Shown here: positions 46,454 to 57,041 of the stretch, one piece after another
Layout: every line of letters starts with the position of its first letter
How positions within the stretch are numbered: the stretch's first letter is position 1
From: Rouxiella badensis
Lineage (GTDB): Bacteria > Pseudomonadota > Gammaproteobacteria > Enterobacterales > Enterobacteriaceae
NCBI RefSeq assembly: GCF_002093665.1
Contig: NZ_MRWE01000012.1
Coordinates: forward strand, 58,542-122,541
DNA length: 64,000 bases
Reading direction: 5' to 3'
The notes under the pieces: generated by a model
Told to the model about the DNA's origin: nothing
Seen by the model: only the letters and a program-made list of their open reading frames with translations
The model's database searches: none
Translations under genes and position numbers: made by a program

Positions 46454-47296
46454 TTAGCGACCCAGCAGGCCAATCCAATAACCGAAAATACCCAGTACGA
46501 AGAAGCCCATGATAATCCACAGCGCATTGACTTTCTTACGCAGCAGCCACATACAGCCGAAGGTCAGCAGCAGCGGCACCAAGCCAGGCATCAGCTGATC
46601 GAGAATGCCCTGAACCGTGGTCACCGTTGTTTGCCCGGTATGGTCGGTAATTTTGGACACCACTAACGGAATGTTTACGTGGGTCCACTTATTGACCAAT
46701 GCCCCCATGACAAAGAGGCCGAGAATGGACGCCCCCTCGGTCAGTTTTTGCAGGAAGCCGCCGCCCATATCGCTAACGATATCGACCCCTTTCTTGTAGC
46801 CGTATGCCACGCCGTAATAACGGTTAAGCAGGCGAACCAGGTTGAACAGGAAGAAGAACAGCAGCGGGCCAAGCAGGCTGCCACTCATTGCAATTCCCGC
46901 GCCAAGCGCTGCAAATACCGGACGCACCGTCCCCCAGAAGATAGGGTCACCTACGCCAGCCAGCGGCCCCATCAAACCGACTTTCAGGCCGTTAATGGCC
47001 GCGTCGTCGATAGGTGCGCCGTTGGCACGCTGTTCTTCCATCGCCAGCGTTACCCCCAATACTGGGGCGGCGACGTAAGGGTGGGTGTTAAAGAACTCCA
47101 GGTGGCGTTTAATCGCCTGTTTGCGATCGTCGTTGTTTTCAGGATAAAGACGACGAATGACTGGCACCATACAGAAGCAGAAGCCCAGTGCCTGCATACG
47201 TTCGAAGTTCCATGAACCCTGGAACAGGTTGGAGCGTAGAAACACACCGCGAATATCGCCAGGCGTGAGTTTTTTTACTTGAGTTTGATCAACCAT
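46454..47296 (-). CDS. manZ: PTS mannose transporter subunit IID
   Basis: ManZ is the IID membrane component which, with ManY, forms the channel of the mannose/glucose/glucosamine PTS. Conserved stretches include [36 protein letters not shown] and [18 protein letters not shown] (each shortened here). The ATG at 47296 gives 280 residues; an in-frame GTG three codons upstream is less likely. It follows manY by 11 bases. Confidence 0.96.
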   Translation of the reverse strand: MVDQTQVKKLTPGDIRGVFLRSNLFQGSWNFERMQALGFCFCMVPVIRRLYPENNDDRKQAIKRHLEFFNTHPYVAAPVLGVTLAMEEQRANGAPIDDAAINGLKVGLMGPLAGVGDPIFWGTVRPVFAALGAGIAMSGSLLGPLLFFFLFNLVRLLNRYYGVAYGYKKGVDIVSDMGGGFLQKLTEGASILGLFVMGALVNKWTHVNIPLVVSKITDHTGQTTVTTVQGILDQLMPGLVPLLLTFGCMWLLRKKVNALWIIMGFFVLGIFGYWIGLLGR

Positions 47297-47307
47297 TTCT
47301 CTCACCC

Positions 47308-48108
47308 TTAGTCCAATTCGTTGTCGAGGTCGTTAACGCCATGAGCCGGTCCGGCAGCCTGTGAAGACTTGTTGTATTTTGGACTCAGCTGGATATAAAG
47401 CACTGCCATCACCACGCCGATTACGCCCAGCGCAACCAGGTTGAAGTTGGTGAATGCGGCGGTCACGAAGCCCAGATAGAAGAAAGGCATCAGGTAGCCA
47501 GCACGCATCATGTTGATAACCATGGCGTAACCAACAACCACAATCATGCCACCTGCGATGTTAAGACCGCTGGTTACCACTTCAGGGATTGAGTTCAGCA
47601 TGCTTTGAACCACGCTGGTACCGACTGAAACCGCTACAATCGCCGCAGGGATAGCGATACGCATCGCCTGCAGAATCAACGCGGAGACGTGTATCCAGGA
47701 AATCGCACTGAGATTCCCTTTTTCGGCAGCCTTGTCGGCGGCGTGCTGGAAGGCGACGGTAATGGTACGGACGATGATGGTTAATACCTGACCGGCGGCG
47801 GCCAGCGGAATAGCCAGCGCGATACCGGCACCAATCGACTGCCCACCTGCAATAACCAGAATGGTAGAGATGATTGAGGCGAGGGCGGCATCTGGTGCAA
47901 CGGCAGCACCGATGTTCATCCAGCCTAAGGCGATCATTTCCAGCGTACCCCCGATAATGATCCCGGTTTTCATATCTCCGAGAACAATACCTATCAAGGT
48001 ACAGGCGACGAGCGGACGGTGAAACTGAAATTCATCGAGGATGGATTCCATCCCTGCAATACATGCGACAATAAATATCAGCACAATTTGTAGTGTGGTG
48101 ATCTCCAT
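47308..48108 (-). CDS. manY: PTS mannose transporter subunit IIC
   Basis: ManY is the IIC component that carries the sugar-binding site. The 266-residue polytopic protein has the family blocks GGTLEMIALGWMNIGAA and APDAALASIISTILVI and is the same length as in E. coli. With ManZ it is also the entry route for phage lambda DNA and the target of class II microcins in E. coli. It lies 10 bases after manX. Confidence 0.96.
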   Translation of the reverse strand: MEITTLQIVLIFIVACIAGMESILDEFQFHRPLVACTLIGIVLGDMKTGIIIGGTLEMIALGWMNIGAAVAPDAALASIISTILVIAGGQSIGAGIALAIPLAAAGQVLTIIVRTITVAFQHAADKAAEKGNLSAISWIHVSALILQAMRIAIPAAIVAVSVGTSVVQSMLNSIPEVVTSGLNIAGGMIVVVGYAMVINMMRAGYLMPFFYLGFVTAAFTNFNLVALGVIGVVMAVLYIQLSPKYNKSSQAAGPAHGVNDLDNELD

Positions 48109-48118
48109 TGACCTTCTC

Positions 48119-49090
48119 CTAATTCATCTTGTTAATCAAATCCATCATCTTCACACGGCTGTCTGAAGACACTTTGCGCACTTCGAGTTCGATACCTTTT
48201 TCATTTAATTTCTTAAATGCTTCGATATCTTTCTGATCAACGGAGACGGCATTGGTGACCTGGGTTTTCCCCTGTTTAAAGGCCATGCCACCAATGTTGA
48301 TCGACGTGACTTTGACTCCGCCTTCTACCACACGCAGGACGTCGGTAGGATTGGTGAAGAGCAGCATCACGCGATCGCTGGCATATTTCGGGTTGTCATA
48401 GACGCGAATGGCCTTAGCAACATCAACCACGTGGGCGGTGACACCGGGAGGGGCAACCTGGGTCAGCAACGTTTTGCGCACGGTGTCGGCGGCGACTTCA
48501 TCGCTGACGACGATAATGCGGTTAACGTTGGTTTCCTTGGTCCAGCGGGTCGCGACCTGGCCGTGGATCAAACGGTCATCGATGCGGACAAGGCCGATTT
48601 TCATGTGGTCATTCGGGCCGAGGGCTTTGGCTGGCGCGGCAGGTTTAGCAGCCACCGGGGCAGTAACGGGTTTTTCAGCGTGGGCTTCCGGTTCGACAAA
48701 CTTCAGCGCTCTGACGCCAAGACGGCCGGTTTCCAGCGCAATGCTTGTCAGTTCACTGAGGGATGGGTTGTCGTCGCGTCCCATAAAGGTTTCGACCAAC
48801 ATAGGGACGTTAACGCCGGTAACGACTTCGTAGTTTTCGCGATCAACGCAGATACGGTTAGCGGCGTTGAACGGGCTGCCGCCCCAGGTATCAACCAGAA
48901 ACAGAACGCCGCTGCTGGTGTCGAGATGTTCAAGTTTTACATTATATTTTTCAAACAGTGTATCGGCATTTTCCCCTGGGACGAAGTCGATAAAGGCGAC
49001 GTTTTCTTGGTCACCTATTAACATTTCCGTCGTCTTTAGCAGCTGTTCAGCCGCCAAACCATGAGTGCCGATGATAATAGCTATACTCAC
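48119..49090 (-). CDS. manX: PTS mannose transporter subunit IIAB
   Basis: ManX is the soluble IIA-IIB fusion that passes phosphate from HPr to sugar. His10 in IIGTHGLAAEQ is the IIA site; after an Ala/Pro-rich hinge (about 137-157) the IIB site is His176 in DDRLIHGQVATRW. The start is GTG at 49090, six bases after AGGAGG. The operon manXYZ is reverse-oriented, with an Mlc-like operator upstream at 49285-49310. Confidence 0.97.
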   Translation of the reverse strand: MSIAIIIGTHGLAAEQLLKTTEMLIGDQENVAFIDFVPGENADTLFEKYNVKLEHLDTSSGVLFLVDTWGGSPFNAANRICVDRENYEVVTGVNVPMLVETFMGRDDNPSLSELTSIALETGRLGVRALKFVEPEAHAEKPVTAPVAAKPAAPAKALGPNDHMKIGLVRIDDRLIHGQVATRWTKETNVNRIIVVSDEVAADTVRKTLLTQVAPPGVTAHVVDVAKAIRVYDNPKYASDRVMLLFTNPTDVLRVVEGGVKVTSINIGGMAFKQGKTQVTNAVSVDQKDIEAFKKLNEKGIELEVRKVSSDSRVKMMDLINKMN

Positions 49091-49284
49091 CTGCTACCTC
49101 CTCTTGTGACCCGCTTTGCGAGTCCTGCACTTAGTGATAAAGCTTTTTTAATTCGCCAACAGATTCCCTTGACGAATGCTGTGTTCCCTACATTATTTTT
49201 GAGTTAAAAAAACTCTCTAATCCTTTTGTTTCTGAAAAATCAATAACCAAACATCGAAAAAATCTGTCGAAAGTATCGACTGGA

Positions 49285-49310
49285 TTTATTTTAGTGCGTG
49301 AAAAAATAAA
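49285..49310. promoter_or_regulatory. Mlc-like operator of manXYZ
   Basis: TTTATTTTA (49285-49293), a 7-base spacer and AAAAAATAAA (49301-49310) form a near-palindrome with the same arms as the ptsG operator. TTTTGTGACC directly beside it contains a CRP-like half-site TGTGA. Mlc repression of manXYZ is known in E. coli. Confidence 0.65.
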
Positions 49311-49625
49311 TTTTGTGACCCCTGTCTGCTATTCAGAGACGAATTACCCCGCGTTAACCCGGTTTTCACGATTTAAATGATTTACCGCATAAAACAACAT
49401 TGAGCATAGGCAGGGATGAAGGGACCTGCTCTAAAAGACGCTTTTCTAAAACAAATAGACCTGTTACATTGTATTTCCAATTATTACACAGGAGTGCCGG
49501 GCATCAGCCCACCCTATGGACTGTCACCGAAGACGTTTAACCGCATTTGAATCCTCAGCATTATCAACTCCCCATAAAGCAACACACCTCAGTCATGGCC
49601 GCTGCGCCGAATTTCGGAGACTGCA
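49311..49625. other. Control region between manX and yoaE
   Basis: This is the remainder of the 535-base divergent gap. No coding frame or known riboswitch pattern was recognised before yoaE. A minus-strand CRP half-site lies at its manX side. The yoaE promoter should lie in the distal 150 bases, but no clear hexamers stand out. Confidence 0.5.
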
Positions 49626-51188
49626 ATGGAATTCTTAATGGATCCTTCGATTTGGGTCGGCCTGTTGACGCTTATCGTTCTGGAAATCGTGCTGGGGATC
49701 GACAACCTGGTATTTATCGCTATTTTGGCCGACAAACTGCCGCCGAAACAGCGCGACAAGGCGAGAATCATTGGCTTATCACTGGCGCTGGTGATGCGCT
49801 TGGGCCTTCTTTCGCTTATCTCTTGGATGGTGAAACTGACGACGCCGCTGTTTAGCATCGCGCAATTTACCTTTTCGGGGCGCGATCTTATCCTGCTGGT
49901 CGGGGGGCTGTTCCTGTTGTTTAAAGCGACCAGCGAGCTGCATGAGCGGCTGGAAGGCCACAATGGGTTAGGAAGTAATAATCGCGGCTATTCCGGATTT
50001 TGGGCCGTAGTGGCACAGATAGTGGTGCTTGACGCCGTATTCTCGCTCGACGCGGTGATTACCGCTGTCGGCATGGTGAATAACCTCGCGGTTATGATGA
50101 CCGCCGTTGTCATCGCGATGGGCGTGATGCTGCTGGCCTCTAAAACGCTAACGCGTTTCGTTAACGCGCATCCTACGGTGGTTGTCCTGTGCCTCAGCTT
50201 CCTGCTGATGATCGGCTTGAGCCTGATAGCCGAAGGTTTCGGTTTCCATATTCCGAAAGGTTATCTGTATGCGGCGATCGGATTCTCGGTATTGATCGAG
50301 TTGTTCAACCAGATTGCGCGCAGAAACTTTATTAAGCATCAGTCAGATCGACCGCTGCGCGAACGCACCGCTGAAGCTATTTTCCGCATGATGGGTGGAA
50401 AACGCGACAGCGACGTGCAGCAAGAAGACGCACACGACACCGCTGAGCCGAAACAAGAAACCTTCGCCGAAGAAGAGCGCTTCATGATAAGCGGTGTACT
50501 GACGCTTGCCTCCCGAACGCTGCGCAGCATCATGACACCGCGTAACGACATTTCTTGGGTAGACTGCGAACGCTCTCCCGACGAGATTCGACGACAATTG
50601 CTGGACACGCCGCACAGCCTGTTCCCAATTTGCCGTCAGTCGCTGGACGACGTGATAGGCGTGGTGCGGGCGAAAGACTTGCTGGTGGCGCTGGAAAACG
50701 GTGAAGACATTGTTGCCTTCGCGGAGAAAACGCCGCCGATCGTGGTGCCCGAAACCATGGACGTCATCAAGCTGCTGGCCGTGCTGCGTCGTGCCAAGGG
50801 GCGTCTGGTCGTCGTGAGCAACGAGTTTGGTGTCATTCAAGGGCTGGTGACGCCGCTCGACGTGCTTGAAGCTATCGCCGGTGAATTCCCTGACGAAGAC
50901 GAAACGCCGGATGTCGTGGTAGACGGCGACGGCTGGATGGCGAAGGGCGGTACCGACCTTCATTCGCTGGAACAGCTGCTCAACACCTATGAGCTGGTGA
51001 GTCCAAACGCCGATTACGCGACCCTTGCCGGACTGCTGTTGTCCGAATCCGGTCAGATGCCGTTCGAAGGCGAAGTTATCGAGATGCCTCCGCTGCGCTT
51101 CGAGGTGATCGAGGTCTCTGAATATCGCATCGAACGTGTGCGTATTACCAAGATATCGTCCAACGAGATGCGTGATGAAGAAGAGTAA
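49626..51188 (+). CDS. yoaE: YoaE: TerC-domain and CBS-pair membrane protein
   Basis: YoaE is a 520-residue inner-membrane protein. The first about 230 residues form a TerC-like domain of seven helices with the acidic motifs [11 protein letters not shown] and [12 protein letters not shown] linker, two CBS domains (about 300-420) and a CorC/HlyC C-terminal domain follow. TerC proteins are implicated in Mn2+ or other metal export at the secretion machinery; YoaE's own role is not settled. GGAG precedes the ATG. Confidence 0.94.
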   Translation: MEFLMDPSIWVGLLTLIVLEIVLGIDNLVFIAILADKLPPKQRDKARIIGLSLALVMRLGLLSLISWMVKLTTPLFSIAQFTFSGRDLILLVGGLFLLFKATSELHERLEGHNGLGSNNRGYSGFWAVVAQIVVLDAVFSLDAVITAVGMVNNLAVMMTAVVIAMGVMLLASKTLTRFVNAHPTVVVLCLSFLLMIGLSLIAEGFGFHIPKGYLYAAIGFSVLIELFNQIARRNFIKHQSDRPLRERTAEAIFRMMGGKRDSDVQQEDAHDTAEPKQETFAEEERFMISGVLTLASRTLRSIMTPRNDISWVDCERSPDEIRRQLLDTPHSLFPICRQSLDDVIGVVRAKDLLVALENGEDIVAFAEKTPPIVVPETMDVIKLLAVLRRAKGRLVVVSNEFGVIQGLVTPLDVLEAIAGEFPDEDETPDVVVDGDGWMAKGGTDLHSLEQLLNTYELVSPNADYATLAGLLLSESGQMPFEGEVIEMPPLRFEVIEVSEYRIERVRITKISSNEMRDEEE

Positions 51189-51204
51189 TCCGTAATCAGA
51201 ATAG

Positions 51205-51240
51205 AAAAGGGCAGGCTTCTTATCGAAACCTGCCCTTTTT
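51205..51240. terminator. Terminator between yoaE and sdaA
   Basis: AAAAGGGCAGG pairs with CCTGCCCTTTT (11 bp), with a T run on the plus side and TTTTC on the minus side, between converging genes. Confidence 0.88.
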
Positions 51241-51265
51241 TTGGGAGTAAAATATCACTCAGCCT

Positions 51266-52630
51266 TTAGTCACACTGTACCTTGATAGCCAGACCGCCGC
51301 GTGAGGTCTCACGATACTTGGCGTTCATGTCCTTGCCGGTCTCGTACATCGTTTCAATAACTTTATCCAGCGAGACGCGCGGTTCACTGGTACGACGCAG
51401 CGCCATGCGCGCCGAGTTGATGGCTTTCACCGAGGCGATCGCGTTACGTTCGATGCATGGAACCTGAACTTGCCCGGCGACCGGATCACAGGTCAGACCC
51501 AGGTTATGTTCCATGCCAATTTCAGCCGCTACACACACCTGCTCCGGGCTGCCGCCAAGCAGTTCGGTAAGACCCGCTGCTGCCATCGAGCATGCCACAC
51601 CGACCTCTCCCTGACAGCCAACTTCCGCACCCGAAATCGAGGCGTTCATCTTGTAAAGGATGCCGATGGCGCCCGAAGTCAGGAAATAACGCTGGTAAAT
51701 GTCTGGGCTGACCGAGCCAATGAACTTGTCATAGTAGGCCAGCACCGCAGGAACGATGCCGCAGGCCCCGTTGGTCGGCGCCGTGACCACGCGGCCACCG
51801 GCGGCATTTTCTTCGTTGACTGCCAGCGCGAACATATTGACCCAGTCAATGACGTGCATGGGGTCATTCGACAGTTTGTCATTCGACACCAGCATGCGGC
51901 GCAGCGCCGAGGCACGACGTGGAACGCGAAGCGGACCCGGCAACACGCCTTCGGTATTGAGGCCGCGGTCGATACACGCCTGCATGGTGTGCCAGATTGA
52001 CTCGAAATACTTGTCGATTTCGGCTTTGCTGTGCTGCGCCAGCTCATTCTTCATCATCAGTCCCGACAATGAGAGGCCCGTTTCACGGCATTTTTGCAGC
52101 ATTTCGCTGGCCGAATTGAAGGCGTAAGGCACGCTGACTTCGTCCAGTACCGGCTGACCAAAATGCTCGTCGTCGACGATAAAACCCCCGCCGACCGAAT
52201 AATAGGTTTTGCTATAAACCATCTGCTCGCCAACGAACGCGTGAATCTGCATGCCGTTTTCATGGCGCGGCAGGTTTTCACCGCGGAATACCATACCGGT
52301 ATCACGCGGGAAATCTACCTCGTGGTGGGTATCGCCAATAGGCAGGCGCTGGCGTTGCTCAACGTCTTTGATAAAGTGTGGAATGGCGTCGATGTCGACC
52401 GTATCCGGCCTGTTACCGGCGAGGCCCAGAATAATCGCCACGTCGGTATGGTGACCTTTACCGGTCAGAGATAATGAACCATAGACGTCGACCGCGATGC
52501 GGGTCACGTTAGGCAACAGGTTTTTTTCCAACAGATCATCGGCGAATTGTTTGCCGGCTTTCATTGGGCCGAGCGTATGGGAACTGGACGGGCCAATACC
52601 CACCTTGAACATGTCGAAAACACTGATCAC
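51266..52630 (-). CDS. sdaA: L-serine deaminase I
   Basis: SdaA is an iron-sulfur L-serine ammonia-lyase that makes pyruvate. The N-terminal beta domain carries the IGPSSSHTLGPMKAG motif. The catalytic alpha domain has GACGIVPAVL, SGAEVGCQGEVG and GLTCDPVAGQVQVPC, whose cysteines ligate the 4Fe-4S cluster. The start is GTG at 52630 after AGGAGC. Length is 454 residues, as in E. coli. Confidence 0.97.
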   Translation of the reverse strand: MISVFDMFKVGIGPSSSHTLGPMKAGKQFADDLLEKNLLPNVTRIAVDVYGSLSLTGKGHHTDVAIILGLAGNRPDTVDIDAIPHFIKDVEQRQRLPIGDTHHEVDFPRDTGMVFRGENLPRHENGMQIHAFVGEQMVYSKTYYSVGGGFIVDDEHFGQPVLDEVSVPYAFNSASEMLQKCRETGLSLSGLMMKNELAQHSKAEIDKYFESIWHTMQACIDRGLNTEGVLPGPLRVPRRASALRRMLVSNDKLSNDPMHVIDWVNMFALAVNEENAAGGRVVTAPTNGACGIVPAVLAYYDKFIGSVSPDIYQRYFLTSGAIGILYKMNASISGAEVGCQGEVGVACSMAAAGLTELLGGSPEQVCVAAEIGMEHNLGLTCDPVAGQVQVPCIERNAIASVKAINSARMALRRTSEPRVSLDKVIETMYETGKDMNAKYRETSRGGLAIKVQCD

Positions 52631-52830
52631 TTAAAGGCTCCTGATAGAAGCAAATCGGCTGCAGGTGAATCTTGGGTGGCCAAATTTGCACAAGCTTTGT
52701 TTATTTATTGTTCGGTTGTTAGCGTTATAGTGTAAAAGGGTGTGAAGGATTACACAGCGGTTTTCGCATGAAAAAAAGTAATTCATCGCATAAGTGTGAA
52801 GTGGGTGAGGAGCGGGATCACAACTCGTCG

Positions 52831-53421
52831 TCAGTTGCCTATCTGTTTAGCCAACTGAAGAATGATCCCGGCGGTCATTCCCCACACAAATTGCTCCTCA
52901 TACCAGGATAAATACACTCGACGACGAACGCCTGCGCGCTGAAAATCCAGCGGATGATAGCGCGCAAAGTTAAGCGCCTCCTGCAACGGAATTTCGAACA
53001 GCTCTGCCACTTCGTCTTCATTGGGGTGTAACGGCACATCGACCGGAATCAATCCCACCACCGGCGTCACCTGAAACCCGCTGCTACTGTCGACCGGCTG
53101 CATCTGGCCCAGTACGCGCACGCAAGAGGGGGGAATGGCGACCTCTTCCTGCGCCTCGCGCAGCGCGGTGAAAATAAGCGAAGGGTCGGACGCGTCCGCC
53201 TTGCCGCCCGGAAACGCCACCTGACCCGCATGCTTGCGTAAATTGTCGGATCGGCGGGTCAGCAACAGGGTGGGCTGCTCGCGGCAGACGATCGGGATCA
53301 GCACCGCAGCCTGTCGTCGTCCAACGGCCTTGCGCACCGGCGTGGTGGGCAAATTCAGCTGAAACTGGCGAACAAATCGCTCAACGTCTGGCGGTAAAGG
53401 TTGAGGACTGAAGTCCATCAT
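52831..53421 (-). CDS. nudL: Nudix hydrolase NudL
   Basis: NudL (YeaB) is a probable CoA-type pyrophosphatase. It has the CoA-specific [21 protein letters not shown] region followed by the Nudix box [15 protein letters not shown] and REAQEEVAI. The start is the first of two tandem ATGs and overlaps the pabB stop (ATGA). The 196-residue length fits the family. pabB-nudL order is as in E. coli. Confidence 0.94.
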   Translation of the reverse strand: MMDFSPQPLPPDVERFVRQFQLNLPTTPVRKAVGRRQAAVLIPIVCREQPTLLLTRRSDNLRKHAGQVAFPGGKADASDPSLIFTALREAQEEVAIPPSCVRVLGQMQPVDSSSGFQVTPVVGLIPVDVPLHPNEDEVAELFEIPLQEALNFARYHPLDFQRAGVRRRVYLSWYEEQFVWGMTAGIILQLAKQIGN

Positions 53422-54809
53422 GGCGCGATATCCTCACCGAGCAGCGGCAGAATGCGCGCCACTTTATCGAAGGTTTCCTGATATTCCGCTTGCTCCTGAC
53501 TGTCGGCGACGATGCCGCCACCGGCCCAGCAGAACAGTTCGCCTTTTTCGGCCAGCAGAGTGCGGATAGTGATATTGCTGTCCATCGTACCGCAACAGCT
53601 GATGTAGACGATGCTGCCGCAGTAGCCGTTACGGCGCTGTGGCTCCAACTGCTCGATAATCTGCATTGCCCTGATTTTCGGTGCACCAGTGATAGACCCG
53701 CCGGGGAAACATGCGCGCAGCAGGCTCGCCGGATGACAGGCGTTGGGCAGGCGAGCAGTAATAGTGCTCACCAGGTGATGCACGGCGGGGAAGGGTTCGA
53801 CCACAAACAGCTCAGGCACTTTTACGCTGCCGGGGGTGGCAACACGGCCAATATCATTACGCAAGAGATCGACGATCATCAGGTTCTCGGCGCGATCTTT
53901 GGCTGAAGATCTCAGCTTTTCGGCCTGAAGTCGGTCGAGAAGCGGATCCTCATGGCGCGGCATTGTACCCTTGATCGGACGGGTCTGGATCCTGTCTTCT
54001 TCCAGCCAGATAAAACGCTCGGGCGAAAGGCTCAACACGGCGTTTTCTGGCAGACGCAGGAACGCCGAGAACGGCGCACGGTTAGTCTGGTTCAGGCGTA
54101 GAAATGCCTGCCATTCATCGCCCTGATATTGGGCTTTAAAGCGCTGAGTCAGGTTGATTTGATAGCAGTCGCCGCTGTGCAAATATTCCTGTATCTGGCG
54201 AAATTTATCACCGTAGGCTTCGCGGGTCATGTTCGACTGCCACGGCGAAGTCAGCTGGAAAGGCTCGGTGGGCAGCGTTTGTTGATGCTGCTCGAGCCAC
54301 GTAAGGCGGGTGTGGATATCTCCCTGACTCACCAGCGTCAGCCGCTGTAAATGGTGATCGGCAATCAGCGCCCAGCTGTAAATCCCTATCGCCATATCCG
54401 GCAGAGTAATGTCAGGTTCCGCCAGCGACGGCAACTTTTCAATCCTGCGGCCTAAATCGTAGCCCAGCAGCCCTAACGCGCCACCCTGAAAAGGGAAGTC
54501 GGCGTTAACTTCTGCCCGCATTCCGCTGGCCTCAAGCTCCTGCTGTAACAGCTGGAATGGGTCCGCCTCGCTAATTTCAGCCGTCACGCCCGAGGCGTCT
54601 TTTCGGCAGATTTCAGTATGCAGCCCGCGCGTGGTCAGCGTGACCTGCGGGTCGGCGACCAAAATGTCGAAGCGGTTGTGGACATGGTCGGCAGCGCCGG
54701 AGTGCAGCAGCATGGCCCAAGGCAGTGACGACAGGGAGGCAAAGCGCGTGAGCAGCGCATCAGGTTGATAATCTAATTTATAAAAATCAATGGATTGAAC
54801 GGATGGCAT
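53418..54809 (-). CDS. pabB: Aminodeoxychorismate synthase component I
   Basis: PabB, with PabA, converts chorismate to 4-amino-4-deoxychorismate, which PabC then cleaves. The chorismate-binding motifs [25 protein letters not shown] and [18 protein letters not shown] are intact, as is the N-terminal SRLSHLPWAMLL-type block ([11 protein letters not shown]). The ATG at 54809 gives 463 residues, slightly above E. coli's 453; the upstream frame to 54869 runs through the promoter. yoaH is divergent. Confidence 0.96.
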   Translation of the reverse strand: MPSVQSIDFYKLDYQPDALLTRFASLSSLPWAMLLHSGAADHVHNRFDILVADPQVTLTTRGLHTEICRKDASGVTAEISEADPFQLLQQELEASGMRAEVNADFPFQGGALGLLGYDLGRRIEKLPSLAEPDITLPDMAIGIYSWALIADHHLQRLTLVSQGDIHTRLTWLEQHQQTLPTEPFQLTSPWQSNMTREAYGDKFRQIQEYLHSGDCYQINLTQRFKAQYQGDEWQAFLRLNQTNRAPFSAFLRLPENAVLSLSPERFIWLEEDRIQTRPIKGTMPRHEDPLLDRLQAEKLRSSAKDRAENLMIVDLLRNDIGRVATPGSVKVPELFVVEPFPAVHHLVSTITARLPNACHPASLLRACFPGGSITGAPKIRAMQIIEQLEPQRRNGYCGSIVYISCCGTMDSNITIRTLLAEKGELFCWAGGGIVADSQEQAEYQETFDKVARILPLLGEDIAP

Positions 54810-54959
54810 AGTATTTTGAAAATTCCCGACACGGTGACAATGCAATTCCTGGCGAACCGATCCTAGCATAGATTTGATGTGGGTAGGTCATTGGCAAATT
54901 AAGGCGTATAATGTGCGGCTAAGCTCGCTTCACTATAGAAATAGAACAGGAACACATTC

Positions 54960-55142
54960 ATGTTGACCGGTATGCCTTCACTTTCGCACTCAGAGCAGCA
55001 GCAAGCCGCTGACCGTATCCGCCAGTTAATGGAAGAGGGGATGAGCAGTGGTCAGGCGATTGCCGTGGTTGCGGCAGAGATTCGTGAAACCCACAAGGGT
55101 GACCGTGTGACGGTTATCTTTGACGATGAAGACGAAGAATAA
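54960..55142 (+). CDS. yoaH: YoaH (UPF0181) small protein
   Basis: This 60-residue acidic protein has the conserved [16 protein letters not shown] core and an Asp/Glu-rich end, the same pattern as E. coli YoaH (59 residues). Function is unknown. It starts at an ATG after an AGGA site and is divergent from pabB, as in E. coli. Confidence 0.93.
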   Translation: MLTGMPSLSHSEQQQAADRIRQLMEEGMSSGQAIAVVAAEIRETHKGDRVTVIFDDEDEE

Positions 55143-55199
55143 GCCTTACTGAATATTTGGCCGTTGCACATCAACTGCACAACGGCCAGAAGCCAGGCG

Positions 55200-56378
55200 T
55201 TAACCCTTAACGACCACGGCTGCTGCTGCCTTGATTGCAGTTTCAACCGCTTGCTCAATGGTATCGCCGATTGACAGCGCAACACCCAGACGACGTTTTC
55301 CGCTGATTTCAGGCTTGCCAAACAAGCGCACCTGATTAGAACCCACTAAAGCCTGCTCCAAACCGCTGAAGCTAACGTTGTTGCTGGTCAGTTCCGGCAG
55401 GATGACGGCAGAAGCCGAGGGACCGAACTGGCGGATAGTGCCGATTGGCAGCCCGAGGAACGCGCGCACGTGCAGCGCAAACTCAGACAGGTCCTGAGAA
55501 ATCAGCGTTACCATGCCGGTATCGTGTGGGCGAGGAGACACTTCGCTGAACACCACGTCATCACCGCAAACGAACAGCTCAACGCCAAACAGCCCGTGTC
55601 CACCCAGTGCTTCCACCACGTTTTTTGCGATATCTTTCGCACGCTCGAGCGCCAGACTGCTCATCTGCTGTGGCTGCCATGATTCGCGGTAATCGCCGTC
55701 TTCCTGACGATGGCCAATAGGGGCGCAGAAGTGAATACCGTCAATGGCGCTGATAGTCAGCAGGGTAATCTCGAAATCAAACTTCACCAGACCTTCAACG
55801 ATGACCCGCCCCCCGCCTGCGCGGCCGCCAAGCTGCGCATAGTCCCACGCGGCCTGCAACGTTTCTCCACTGCGGATCAGACTCTGGCCTTTACCGGAAG
55901 AGCTCATGACCGGCTTGATGATGCACGGATAACCAATTTCCTGCACTGCCTGTTTGAAGCTGGCTTCATCATCGGCAAAACGGTAGGTCGAGGTTGGCAG
56001 TTTCAGCGTCTCGGCCGCCAGACGACGGATGCCTTCACGGTTCATGGTCAGGCGCGTTGCTTCGGCGCATGGCACCACGTTATGACCCTGCTTTTCCAGC
56101 TCAACCAGCATGCTGGTAGCAATAGCTTCAATTTCCGGGACGATAAAGTCAGGACGCTCTTTCTCGATAAGCTGCTTGAGCGCCTCGCCGTCCAGCATGT
56201 TGATCACATGGCTGCGGTGGGCAACCTGCATTGCAGGCGCGTCGGCGTATCTGTCGACGGCGATCACTTCCAGACCAAGACGTTGGCATTCAATAGCCAC
56301 CTCTTTGCCCAGTTCGCCAGAGCCCAATAACATGACGCGGGTCGCGTCGGTGCGCAGTGCAGTTCCAATGGTTAACAT
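55200..56378 (-). CDS. purT: Formate-dependent GAR transformylase
   Basis: PurT uses formate and ATP to formylate glycinamide ribonucleotide, the alternative to PurN. The ATP-grasp fold shows [15 protein letters not shown] at the start, [12 protein letters not shown] as phosphate loop and [15 protein letters not shown] near the active site. The ATG at 56378 gives 392 residues, as in E. coli; the open frame upstream to 56537 is non-coding. A PurR box was sought upstream but none is convincing. Confidence 0.97.
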   Translation of the reverse strand: MLTIGTALRTDATRVMLLGSGELGKEVAIECQRLGLEVIAVDRYADAPAMQVAHRSHVINMLDGEALKQLIEKERPDFIVPEIEAIATSMLVELEKQGHNVVPCAEATRLTMNREGIRRLAAETLKLPTSTYRFADDEASFKQAVQEIGYPCIIKPVMSSSGKGQSLIRSGETLQAAWDYAQLGGRAGGGRVIVEGLVKFDFEITLLTISAIDGIHFCAPIGHRQEDGDYRESWQPQQMSSLALERAKDIAKNVVEALGGHGLFGVELFVCGDDVVFSEVSPRPHDTGMVTLISQDLSEFALHVRAFLGLPIGTIRQFGPSASAVILPELTSNNVSFSGLEQALVGSNQVRLFGKPEISGKRRLGVALSIGDTIEQAVETAIKAAAAVVVKG

Positions 56379-56632
56379 AGCTGGATACCTAACTCGTTGT
56401 CGGTGATGAAAATATCGGTCGTAAAATCGCGTTTTGGGCACCCATTCTGCGTGGCAGATTGCGGTGACAGAGGACGTTGCGAAAATAGTTGGCGGCATTA
56501 TATAGGAAAAAGTCTCACCACGAAAACGATTGCGCACCTGCGCCAGTATTTGCGTGCGGGGCGCGAATGTGCGTTAATAGTCGGGCATTCGCGATCGAGG
56601 CGGATGCTTTTTGAATAGTAAAGGATAGTAAA

Positions 56633-56842
56633 ATGAGTAAGTTAAACGGTCAGGTAAAATGGTTCAACGAAAGCAAAGGCTTCGGTTTCATCACTCCAGC
56701 TGATGGCTCTAAAGACGTTTTCGTTCACTTCTCTGCAATCAACAGCGATGGTTTCAAAACCCTGGCTGAAGGTCAGAACGTAGAGTTCACCATTCAAGAC
56801 AGCCCACGTGGCCCGTCTGCTGCCAACGTCGTCGCTCTGTAA
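56633..56842 (+). CDS. cspE: Cold-shock-like protein, CspE type
   Basis: This 69-residue cold-shock-domain protein has RNP1 KGFGFI and RNP2 VFVHF. It starts [11 protein letters not shown] and ends [10 protein letters not shown], closest to E. coli CspE by its ends, while its central block is identical to CspC at 43.8 kb. It binds single-stranded RNA/DNA and probably has RNA chaperone or antiterminator activity. In E. coli cspE lies near crcB, so this copy is either relocated or an extra paralogue; the exact symbol is uncertain. Confidence 0.85.
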   Translation: MSKLNGQVKWFNESKGFGFITPADGSKDVFVHFSAINSDGFKTLAEGQNVEFTIQDSPRGPSAANVVAL

Positions 56843-56894
56843 TCAGTCACTTCTGGCTTACTTAAGCCAACTGATCATTAGATAACGATTTTCT

Positions 56895-56922
56895 AAAACC
56901 CGCCTGCGTTGCGGGTTTTTTT
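56895..56922 (+). terminator. cspE-like terminator
   Basis: AAAACCCGC and GCGGGTTTT with a 7-base loop, followed by T3, 52 bases after the stop. Confidence 0.88.
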
Positions 56923-57041
56923 GACTCCAGTCATTAGCGCTAAGGCGCAATATCCCCTTCTCTGTTATTATCTAAAGCATTACATGGCGCTGATAGCCTT
57001 GCGCCGCTTCGTTTTTTTCGCCTTACATAAGAGTTATCGCC

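Noticed and set aside
49440..49625. Manganese riboswitch (yybP-ykoY) before the TerC-type gene yoaE
   Set aside because: The conserved stem-loop bases of that riboswitch were looked for and not found.
49547..49855. 102-codon frame overlapping the yoaE start
   Set aside because: It overlaps the conserved TerC domain in another frame and shows no family features.
56379..56537. PurR operator upstream of purT
   Set aside because: A GCAACGT-like segment is present on the minus strand but lacks one base of the central spacing and the flanks do not match.
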